Source of the DNA: Panulirus ornatus
Taxonomy: Eukaryota; Arthropoda; Malacostraca; Decapoda; Palinuridae
Assembly (NCBI RefSeq): GCF_036320965.1
Contig: NC_092262.1
Location: 7,923,072-7,987,071, forward strand
Length of the DNA: 64,000 nt
Reading direction: 5' to 3'
Shown here one piece after another: positions 21,675-31,198 of the stretch (positions are counted from its first letter, which is position 1; the number at the start of each line of letters is the position of its first letter). The notes under the pieces are model-generated. The model was given only the letters and a program-made list of their open reading frames with translations, was not told the origin of the DNA and searched no databases. The position numbers and the translations under genes were made by a program.

Positions 21675-22157
21675 TTGCCGTTCACCACCGGAAGTTCAGC
21701 CAATGTTCACGACGCGCAGTTTGAACGTTTGTTGAACGAGAGGCGATCAGTGGAAGACGTCTTTGAACGTTTGTTGAACGAGAGGCGATCAGTGGAAGGC
21801 GTCATTGAACGTTTGTTGAACGAGAGGCGATCAGTGGAAGGCGTCATTGAACGTTTGTTGAACGAGAGGCGATCAGTGGAAGGCGTCTTTGAACGTTTGT
21901 TGAACGAGAGGCGATCAGTGGAAGGCGTCTTTGAACGTTTGTTGAACGAGAGGCGATCAGTGGAAGACGTCTTTGGAGTCTTGGAGGCTTCCTCATCTTT
22001 GACATTTTGTCTTTCTCAGACTCGCGACGTGGATTGGGAGACTTTGCTGGAGTACTGGGCTGGGTCCGCGCCTTGTCTCACGCCCAAGCGCCCCCACGCC
22101 CGCCACGCCCGCGCCTCCCAGTCCGCGCCGGGCTTCGATCTCATGCCTCCGGTGTGA
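21675..22157 (+). CDS. Open frame with six 14-residue repeats, uncertain
   Basis: A 160-codon frame contains a 42-bp tandem repeat (21717-21975, about six units) translating as FERLLNERRSVEDV with VEGV and VIER variants. The peptide repeat is charged, leucine-containing and likely helical. The downstream part reads TRDVDWETLLEYWAGSAP and then an Ala/Arg/His-rich tail ending at TGA. An acceptor-like TTTGTCTTTCTCAG lies at about 22019, so the last third could be an exon. Since 42 is a multiple of three, an open frame is expected for a stop-free satellite. I recognise no family, and it may not be coding. Confidence 0.25.
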   Translation: MPFTTGSSANVHDAQFERLLNERRSVEDVFERLLNERRSVEGVIERLLNERRSVEGVIERLLNERRSVEGVFERLLNERRSVEGVFERLLNERRSVEDVFGVLEASSSLTFCLSQTRDVDWETLLEYWAGSAPCLTPKRPHARHARASQSAPGFDLMPPV

Positions 22158-22246
22158 ACGAAGAAGAAGAAGAAGAAGCCACCACCACCATCACCACCAC
22201 CCTGATCTCCAGCTGTGTTCGCAAGGCACAGTCTTCATGAATGGAG

Positions 22247-22248
22247 GA

Positions 22249-22284
<36 letters not shown>

Positions 22285-22392
22285 CGCTATTTAGCAATGT
22301 CAGAGGTTGCGCCTCGCTTGGGAATCTTGCATGCACACATCTGCCACGCCGGGCCAGAACACCTGCCCTACGAGTATCGACCTGGGCAACAA

Positions 22393-22426
<34 letters not shown>
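22247..22426. repeat. (GT)n and (AC)n arrays flanking ~110 bp
   Basis: A GT run (about 22247-22282) and an AC run (about 22393-22426) are mutually complementary and flank ~110 bp of GC-rich sequence. The inner part follows a possible acceptor (AATGTCAG) and is open in two frames, but it is not recognised as an exon. Confidence 0.85.
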
Positions 22427-22427
<1 letters not shown>

Positions 22428-22429
22428 GC

Positions 22430-23464
22430 AATCGTCAAGAGATGAAAACAATAACAGAGATAAATATGAGGTGGCGTACATACGAGGATGAGGCGTCTTT
22501 GACCCCCGATGTTGTGATATAAACTTGCGGTATAGAGTTTATTGACATGTCAATTCTGTGCCTGAAGTAAATTTCATGTTTGATGATTTGTCTTTCATAT
22601 GACATTATTTCTTAAGGTTGTACACACTTGAGAAAGTCCCTACCAAAACATTTTGATGTGTCGAGCAGCAACTTGATAAATGTTTGGAAACTCCAGTGAT
22701 TCTTAAAGATAGAGGGAAACATACCTTTTTTTGGGCCAGGTCATCGGTCATAGGGTCACAGGAAAGACTTGAAGATTTCGAAAGTTTGACAGGGTAAGGA
22801 AGGATACAGACATTATAAGCCAGGGTGCATTGTGTCTGTGGCATTGTCTGTCTCTGTCTGTCTGTTAGGCACCACAAGACGTTCTTTGTATATCAGTCTC
22901 CATACACACATAGGATTACGACCTACAAAAACACGTCTGGTTTTCTTTTGAGCCAAAAACAAAAATCGTATTGATGACAAAAAGATACAAGTAGAAATAC
23001 AGCAATGAATTTATATCCTACAGGGTTACTACATTTCTATTACTGTAGTAATATTGTGGAGATGTTTACAATGTGACATTACTTAAATTGTTTTCATTTA
23101 CAGTAGCCATCAGAATTTAAACTACATGCCTCCCTTTTTTTTCAGGATCCTCATAGTTTTTACAATACCCCTTCAGTCGTTTTTTGTGGAATCCTTCAGG
23201 GTTTTTTTTTTCAGTGTAAATTTTCTATTTTTTTTCAATGTAAATTTTTTTCTACCATCAGCCTCTCTTGACCTTGCCAACAACTCTTTTGTGATTTACA
23301 GAATTTTTGAATCTCGAAAAATGTTTACATCCGATGTATCTTTTTTTCTTCAGTATTTGATATTTTTTCTAAATGATTTTCTCATGTATTTATTTATTTA
23401 TTTATTTATTTTTGCGGGGGTGGGGGGGGGTCATTCACTTTACTCTTACATACCTTACTAGTGC

Positions 23465-23509
<45 letters not shown>

Positions 23510-23919
23510 GTGGGTAGGTAGGCTGGCTGGCTGGGAAGCAGGTAGGTAGGGAAAAGCGGTGAAGGGAGAGGAGTGTGTTGTGTGAATGATTGAACATGGG
23601 AGGTTGAGGGAACGACTCAGGCGCTGTCAGGACAGAGGGGGTTCGGGGTTTGACCCCCACCCCCCAGCGATGCTCAGGGTTTAAAGGAGTTGAGGGAGGA
23701 AGCCATAGACATGGAAGCGAGCGAGAGCTTAGTTTAAGATTGATTTAGAGAGAGAGAGAGAGAGGGAGGGAGTTGCTCTATATGGTGATGGAGGACGTGA
23801 GACATAGAGAATGAGGTGTATGGGTTAGGTATAGAGATGGAACAGGGTGATGGGTTCAACTGTATGGGGGTTAGAGGTAGATGGAGGTACGAATGGTAGC
23901 CTAGGTAGATGTGTGTTAA
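22430..23919. other. Non-coding, with (GA)n and (TTTA)n runs
   Basis: A (TTTA)n run at 23390-23412, a (GA)n run at 23466-23508 and a shorter GA run near 23750-23766 are present. Otherwise the sequence is T-rich and unrecognised. Confidence 0.6.
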
Positions 23920-24340
23920 CCATTGAACACGACGGTGCGACCCTTGAGCAACGACGGTACGACCCTTGAGCAACGACGGTACGACCTTTGAGCAACGAAG
24001 GCACGACCACTGAGCAACGACGGTACAACCATTGAGCACGGCGGTACGACCCTTGAGCACGATGGTAAGACCATTGAACACGACGGTACGATCCTTGAGC
24101 ACGACGGTACGACCATTGAACACGGCGGTACGACCCTTGAGCACGACGGTACGACTGTTGAACACGATGATACGACCCTTGAGCAACGACGTTACGACCC
24201 TTGAACACGGCGGTACGACCCTTGAGCACGACGGTACGACTGTTGAACACGATGATACGACCCTTGAACACGACGGTACGACTCGAGCACGACGGCACGA
24301 CCCTTGAACACGACGGTACGACCCTTGAACATGACGACCT
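23920..24340. repeat. 21-bp minisatellite array, copy 4
   Basis: This is the same family as at 2.0 and 4.6 kb: units with CCTTGAGCACGACGGTACGA, with AACACGG, CATTGAGC and GAGCAACGACGG variants, some one base longer. It is far from the glycosyltransferase exons. A single stray unit (ATGACGGTACGACCCTTTAG) lies near 25183. Confidence 0.94.
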
Positions 24341-24539
24341 GACCTTTGACCTCATCTTTGAAGTGTCAGAGCGAATACCAAACCACCCTTTGCCAAGGTC
24401 TGCACCTTTCGTGCTGGTCTAATTGGTGAGGCCTGAACACACACACACACACGAGACGCAGACCCACCCACCCACTCCTCGAGCACTAGCGACCCAACAC
24501 GGTACGAAAGGTGTTAAAATTGACAAGATAAATAGCGAG

Positions 24540-24782
24540 TGAGGGTTTTAGCGAGTTCCAGAGGAGAGTACTGGGGGCTCCGCCGCTTCCTATGTCTTCA
24601 ACACAGGGTAGGCTGGCTGTACCAACTCGAGGGGAGGAGCGACATGTCCCCCTCCCAGCGGGGAGTACATATTACAGTACCCCGAAGGCTTCTCCCGCGC
24701 CTTCCAAGCCAAGCGTTTTAAAGTCAAAGTTTCCGGATGTGCCCTTGCCTGACCCACTGCTGACGAGGACTCGTCTCCACTG
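24540..24782 (+). other. GC-rich candidate exon with consensus donor
   Basis: A GC-rich block ends at a strong donor (CTCCACTG|GTGAGT). Two frames are open over parts of it, one reading GEYILQYPEGFSRAFQAKRF before a stop and another staying open into the donor. No family is recognised and no frame is open across the whole block. It could be a distal exon of the upstream glycosyltransferase gene or a chance match. Confidence 0.2.
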
Positions 24783-24789
24783 GTGAGTC

Positions 24790-25858
24790 TCGAGGTCCCC
24801 CAGCTCTTGCGAACTGGGGAAAAATAAGGGAGGTGATGCTACACCAAAGAGGTTGTGGTGCGTCGACGGAGTGGATACCGAATTCAAACTATCGTACTCG
24901 ACGGAGTAAGTTGTTGTACACCCTTAAGTCGTTGCGGTCGAAAGATTGAACTCGTTATACTCAAGGGATCCAATAATTATAAAGTATAGCAAGTATATAA
25001 ATTAGTTATATACCTCGCGTGAGCCCATATGATGGTTAGGTCAATGAAACTGCAAGTCTCAAATAGGGGTATGTGTGACGCCCATATATTACTACGATAC
25101 GCATTGTGTAGACGCAAGTTTCCACAAGTGTGGCGTAATTGTGGACACATGAGTTGGATTTCTGAACTACTAGTGCCTTCAGGATGACGGTACGACCCTT
25201 TAGGTACGATGGCCTGGTCTTCTGACCCTGATTAACGCTCGCTCCGTTAAATGCTAATGTTTCTAAAAGCAACAACACACCGCCCGCCATATTGAATCAG
25301 GTGGTATAAACAAAAGAAAACGAACCCGACTTTTGGCAGCATGATGGCGGACCGTTAGCTATTTTGAATCTGATAAGAGAGTGAGAGAGAGAGAGTGAGA
25401 AAAAAAAACTTGATTTGAATTATGTTGAGAGAGAGAGAGAAGGTTCCAGAGGGATTCGTGTTGGCAACACCCCTACTACTACCCAACCTCCTCCTCCTCC
25501 TCCTCCCTCCGGGCGGGGGTCGCTGACTGAGGCGCAGAAATTACGGGAGATTCCTGTGTGTGTCTCCCATCCTCGCCGTTGGTACACACACACACACACA
25601 CACACACACGGGGATTACTTTCCCCATCCCTCATCGATTTATAGTATTACCTGGGCGTGGCACAAGCCCAGAAAGAAAATAGAATATCGGTCGGTTATGG
25701 TACATATCAATTGGGGGGGGAGGCGAAGTTAAGTCGACTTCTTGCAGTTCAAAATACATAAAGATGGCCACTGTTTGTCTGGTTTGAATCGAATAACAAA
25801 CTCTCGATTTACTTCCGCTTGGTGTAATGACTGAAGGTCTTCCTAACATGTACGTAAT

Positions 25859-25870
<12 letters not shown>
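24790..25870. other. Non-coding, with short GA and AC runs
   Basis: GA runs near 25377-25440 and AC runs near 25581-25610 and 25858-25886. No gene is recognised. Confidence 0.55.
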
Positions 25871-25874
<4 letters not shown>

Positions 25875-25891
<17 letters not shown>

Positions 25892-26400
25892 CCGTGTTTC
25901 CCGCCTTATGGAGGTAGTGCCACTTTACAGTTGTCATTGTATATTGCAGCGGGAGCAGTGCCCCTTTCCTCACAAGCAGGCCCCACAAATCTTTCCGTAA
26001 TTTCCCTGACCTCTTCATATGCCCTGTTTCAGCCCACAGATCACGTCGCCCCCTGTATACCACATCGCTCCAGTTCCATTTATCCCATTCACGCTTCACA
26101 CCCTCCTGCACGTCCAGACACCAAACCTTCAAAGCATCTCTCACTCCATCTCTCCACCTCCTACTTGGCACCAGGCCCCTCCCCCCCTTTTTTTTTCCTT
26201 CTTCCTTACACACTCTCTCTCTACGTGTACATCCTCTTAGCCATCCACTCAAAATGTCCAAACCATTCCAGCACACACTTCGTTCCAACACATCCACCGG
26301 TTTCCGTACTTTTTCATGGACCGTCGGGGCTACTTTGTGTGTATCCATGAGCTTCGAGGAGAAATGGCAGTAACCTCGCATTTCCTGCGTGTTGCGAGGA
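25875..26400 (-). mobile_element. Degenerate LINE, C-terminal part and tail, antisense
   Basis: On the minus strand, broken frames read RRWRDGVRDALKVWCLDVQE followed by WNWSDVVYRG, matching NWRWKDGVKKIL and NWSDVVYRG at the end of the LINE ORF at 47069-47933. The related tail (TTTCCCGCCTTATGGAGG) is at the left end. The copy is old and has many frameshifts. It is joined head-to-head with a + strand endonuclease fragment. Confidence 0.65.
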
Positions 26401-26429
26401 TGTCTGGAACTAGGAAGAGATAAAGGAGC

Positions 26430-27200
26430 CAAGTGAAGCGCGTTCATCTTTCTCGAAGGATCAGACTGGGTTGTCGGAGTGTGCCTGATGTAACTAGGAT
26501 GAGAAGAAGGGAGAGATAAGTGGTATGTTGATGGAGGTGAACCTGGATGCTCTGGCTCTGAATGAAACACAGTCCAAGGGGAAGAATTACAAAAATATCT
26601 ATGGAGCATAGTCTGGGTGAGGGCAAGAGCAAAGAAAATGGGGTGGGGGGGGGGGGGTGGCACTTGAAGGAGTTGTAGCACTGTGTTAAAGAATGGAAAA
26701 GAGAGTGAGTTGTTTCCATACTGATGTGGGTGAACTGAAAGTGGATGATGGAGGGTATGTGGTTATCAGTGAGAGAAGTGACGAAGAGAGCTGAGGTGTT
26801 TTGAAAGGTGAAGCTGACGAAATGCGTCAGTCATTTGGATCAAGGCATCGAGTTTGCGCTCAGAAATTTGCATGAAAGAGCCGTTAATGTGAGAATGGAC
26901 AGTATAATTAGTGGACATTTAGGTTCAAGTGTAGCTGAAAATGGTGAACAGATGTCAGTTTGTGCTTTAAAAAAAATAGTGATGGGAAATATCTGGTTTA
27001 AAAAAAGGTGTATGCCTACGTGGGTGACTGGAGGGTAGAGTTAGTATTAAAAGCGTATGTATTTATTGATAGGCGTGCAAAGGAGAGACGTTTGGATGTG
27101 AAGATGCTGATGAGAGGGGCAGCTGGCGTGGTGTCTGGTCTCACTTCTTCATGGGAGCGAGTGTGAAAGTTTGCTGTGCCTTTGGCATGAAAGATTAGCG
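26430..27200 (+). mobile_element. Degenerate LINE, endonuclease part
   Basis: Broken + strand frames read LDALALNETQSKGKNYKNIY near 26555 and VGEGKSKENG near 26620, matching the start of APE-type LINE endonucleases (DVLALSETKLKG, with the catalytic Glu). Further on, MGNIWFKK at about 26980 and IDRRAKERRLDVKML near 27080 fit the end of that domain. It is heavily frameshifted. Confidence 0.55.
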
Positions 27201-27475
27201 TATGCTTGGAATAGGGGTAAGGCTAGGGGGGGCGGGGTAAACATCAGTTGCTGTTTACGAAGTGACACAAATTTGGAGGCGACTCGAGTGAGAACCTGTA
27301 GAAGCTGGTGGTTAAAGTATGAGGTAGTGTGTGTGTGTGTGGAGAAGGTTGTGTGTTATTAATGTGAAAAGACAGAAGGGGATTAGGTTTCACAGGGGTA
27401 AGACAGGTTGGTTTGGAGTGTGATAACGAACGTGAAATATCTGGGGGGGGAAGTTTGAGTGGTTTAGATAGTAGG

Positions 27476-27645
27476 ACGTCCTAGCAGTACCCCAGTCCTG
27501 GAGATCCCAGCGTCCTAGCAGTACCCTTTCTGGAGGTCCCAGCGTCCTAGCAGTACCCGTCCTGGAGGTCTTAACGTCCTAGCAGTACCCCGTCCTGGAG
27601 GTCTCAGCGTCCTAGCAGTACCCCGTCCTGGGAGGTCCTAGCAAC
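27476..27645. repeat. 33-bp minisatellite (5 units)
   Basis: The units contain CGTCCTAGCAGTACCCCG then TCCTGGAGGTC, with small length differences between copies. Confidence 0.93.
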
Positions 27646-27950
27646 ACACCCCTGTTCCTCATCCACCACGAACATACACAACCGAGAAATACAAGCATAG
27701 GTGTTTTTTACGTAAGCAACACACCATAACGTAGCTCTGAGAGAGTGACAGGTTGTATTTAATGACATATGATCAGGAAAACAAGAGAACAGCTGCATTA
27801 AAGATAAATAAACATGCACATAGATGTTATGTTACTCCCTGGAAGATATGATAGCGGACGACATAACCATACACGAAACCCAAAGCAAACCATGTAAAAT
27901 CCTCTGGATTTTTGTAACATTTTTCAACCATTAAGAAACGAAATCGGAAG

Positions 27951-27956
<6 letters not shown>

Positions 27957-28014
<58 letters not shown>

Positions 28015-28088
28015 GATGGTTTGTGGCGCCCTAAGGTTCACTGAATATGTCGCCCGAAGCCGAACCTCATCCAGCTAAGGCAGTCTTT

Positions 28089-28138
<50 letters not shown>

Positions 28139-28234
28139 TGGAAAGGATCACAATTTTGCGCGTGATCAAGATATTCCTATGAGTCCACGGGAAAAATGGA
28201 ACTTTTCGTGTTTCATTTTTCCCGTGGACTCATA

Positions 28235-28302
<68 letters not shown>

Positions 28303-28379
28303 GATGGTTTGTGGCGCCCTAAGGTTCACTGAATATGTCGCCCGAAGCCGAACCTCATCCAGCTAAGGCAGTCTTTCAA
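27957..28379. repeat. Direct 79-bp repeats with (TA)n
   Basis: Two identical 79-bp segments (28013-28091 and 28301-28379), each beginning ACGATGGTTTGTGGCGCCCT, are each preceded by a TA array (27957-28012 and 28239-28300). Between them lies a small fold-back element (28138-28238). The identity suggests a recent duplication. Confidence 0.95.
28138..28238. mobile_element. Small fold-back element
   Basis: It begins TTGGAAAGGATCACAATTTT and contains the inverted pair CCTATGAGTCCACGGGAAAA and TTTTCCCGTGGACTCATAGG around a ~20-bp loop. The left part matches the lead and arm of the element at 20357-20845, so this is probably an internally deleted relative. The hammerhead-like part is absent. Confidence 0.65.
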
Positions 28380-31060
28380 GTTATCATGGATTCCAACCAT
28401 AGCCAAACCAAACCCTATAACCTTCGAATCCTCCTGATTACAGACAGATATTGACTCCGTTAACGTACTCGTACGAAAACCCTTTGTCTGTTGGAGGATT
28501 CTATACCTTAGCAGACGGGTTGAATTAAGCTCCACCTAGACAGTAGTGTAATAGTAAACAAGAGACACTTGGCAAGAAGCAAAAATGTCTGACATGCGTG
28601 GCATGCGGCGAAACCAGTGTGTAACTTCATAAAGATAAAAGGGGGCTTCTCAAATGTAAAATAACTTTTCAAATATGTTGAGTTTATAGGACCTTAGTAA
28701 TCCCTGTATAAAAAACACTGGGAACCATTCATATTTATTCCCCCACGAGAAAATACTGAATGCCGTAAGTACACACTTGCCATCCAAGATGACCCACCCT
28801 CCACCTCTGTGTAGGTCAGTATCCTATCTGATGTGTGTGACTCTCGCTTGGGTACGAAATCAATTATTCTTCGTATTATTATGAATGATTTGAGACTGTG
28901 AATTTCGTATGTTCTTCTCAAACTGTAATACTTTTTTTATTTCCACTCTCCATAAGGCAAATGCTGGTTGGAAGGTGATGTACCACAATGTAAGCCATTA
29001 ACACACCATGGACTCTTGACAGCCAGTAATTTATACGTAAAGTGATGATACTTAAAGATGATAGTATAATGTACCATCATATCCACAGGAATAGACCTAT
29101 AACTTCCTCCCCTTCCCCCCCTTTGCTACTGTACTTCACTAACTCGTAAAATAAACTTAGTTTTCACTCATTAGAGTTTTGCACCACCACACATCTTATG
29201 ATTTTCCAGTCATATTGCGTTCCCTGAACTTTCAGACTACTGCATTGGACATTTTACCTCGTATAGGCGTCAAGTTCAAGTCTTAATCTTGTTTGATGAA
29301 TGCCAAAGTAGTAAATGGAGTAGAATAATCTCAGTGGTACTTCTGATAACTATCCATGCTTCAGTTAGATGATAAATTCCTTTGTAAATTACTTGAGTAT
29401 ACGAGTGTGTCTGGTGCGCGAGATGCACTGAATTTTGTCCTGTGGCCACATTATAATACACATGGCTGCCAAAGGGAACTGTGTGAGCGAAAATCCATAG
29501 TAAAGCATTTAATTGATAAATGAGAGTGCATTCGTACTCTGTGGTTGTGTATGAAAGCACTAATTAATCCTCTTGTTTCCCGAAAGATTTCATTCATTAT
29601 TGAAGATTTCTGAAGCAGGCGAACTTCCAACGGCAGGGGCCCACTGGGGGGGTGGGTGGGGGGTGAATGACCCTCATTCATTATTAGATTCAAAGTTATT
29701 CTCAACCTTCTATCAGCCCGTGGAGGAAAATAGAGTAACTTATTTGTTCATGATACCGTTGAATGATAGGATGTTTGTATCATGGCCTAGCACACGAAAA
29801 AATGGGGGGAAAAATGAACATGGTTACACTCTCGGCCACGACTGACAACTGATTGAAAATGCGGGATGGCAGAGGACGCTGAAGTTCACGACATGGTGTG
29901 TTTTTTTCTCTTTCTCTAAGAAATATACGAGAGTAGACTCTCCATAATATATGAGGACGAGTCATGAATATGCCACAGCTCAGACCCCAGCGCACATTAA
30001 TCAGAAATGTTACTACCATACGAGAAAAACGTTACTGAGATGAAATACCCAAGTGAATCATATCCCGGGACCCTAAACACCCAGGAAATGAATCACACTA
30101 AAGAAACATTTCGGTTGCATTATCATTTGAATTTAAATACGGGTTAGAATCCCTCCAGTGTAATGCTATACATAAGGAATGCCATTCAACTTTGGAGGCA
30201 TGGAATGCCTGCATGGACGCTAGTATTCCAAGGAATTTTCAAACCTTCTGGGGGCAAAAAAAAAGAACCCTCAAGAAATCGATAGAGCATTTTCAGTTTT
30301 GGGAGGGGGAAAGGGACCCCAACGCTCTACTGCCCCTCCCACACTTGCGTATATTTATGAGTTATGAGCTAAGAATGTGAACCCTGGCCAGAGAGTAGCA
30401 GTTAGCGACCTCTCGAAACGTGTACATTTACAATATCTTACGAAGAATAGTGAACTAGGAACCCATCCCACCATGCCGCTTGATCACATAGTAACTTATT
30501 TTTAACTACGGCATTACCAGTTAATAAGGACGTGAGCAATATTAATCTTGTCAATGAAAACTGAATGTCATGCTTTAATTCAACCGCAAACGAGTTCAAA
30601 GTTGATATTAATCGCTGTGGCATTAATGGCATGCGACGAGTGGGTGGTTGCAAGACATTTTCAGAATCTATAACTTGCCATAGTATTATTATGGCTAAAC
30701 CCACTAGATAACCCGAGTAGAATATATTTCGTTATTGTAGATGTTCCTACACGCCAGAAGGTATAAGATAGAATGGGGAGAGGAAGAAGTAATGGCTCCA
30801 GTGTTGATGTTTGTAAGTCAAAGAGATCAATGCACGCAGTCCTAGGCCGGGTACTCTAGTGTAGGCCGCTTCTCTCGCTCACTCCCCTCACTCCATACAC
30901 CCAATAAGAGAAACGATACCTCAAAACCGAGAGAAAACTCCCAAATTTAATCGATTATTACCGTAAAAAATCCCCCAAGTGATCCGATTAGAGGAGTGCC
31001 TTTCGGAAAATAGAAGAGGCCCGAAAAAAAAATGTTTTAAGAAGGACGCTTCCGCTCGTC
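28380..31060. other. Non-coding, unique sequence
   Basis: No recognised gene, satellite or mobile element. Simple repeats nearly disappear from here to about 39.5 kb, in contrast to the left half. The right end is the 5' flank of TASP1, with CCAAT at 30901-30905. Confidence 0.6.
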
Positions 31061-31063
31061 TTC

Positions 31064-31087
31064 TGTTTACGGAGCGCGATGTAAACA
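31064..31087. promoter_or_regulatory. Inverted pair of forkhead-type sites upstream of TASP1
   Basis: TGTTTAC (31064-31070) and GTAAACA (31081-31087) form an inverted repeat with a 10-bp GC-rich spacer, 84 bp before the TASP1 start codon. Each half matches the forkhead core GTAAACA. Whether it lies in the promoter or the 5' untranslated region is unknown, as no TATA box or mapped transcript start is available. Confidence 0.3.
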
Positions 31088-31170
31088 AAAATCGCTCTGC
31101 GTCCTTCTCGTCTTTTCCCTTCCAATCTTCATCTACCTCATGTCACAGCTCGCGGCGTAGTTGACCAGTC

Positions 31171-31198
31171 ATGTCAGGGGTGGTGGCGGTGCATGTAG
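31171..31198 (+). CDS. TASP1: TASP1 exon 1
   Basis: The start codon and nine residues (MSGVVAVHV) plus one base are followed by the donor GTAG|GTGAGT. The joint with exon 2 gives HVGAGSH, equivalent to HAGAGYH in human Taspase-1. Identification rests on phase fit and this short motif, so it is less certain than the later exons. Confidence 0.75.

Noticed and set aside
25809..26681. 290-codon minus-strand frame
   Set aside because: It is a chance reading through a decayed LINE fragment and a CA microsatellite; the LINE motifs in it are broken and it was annotated as a mobile element.
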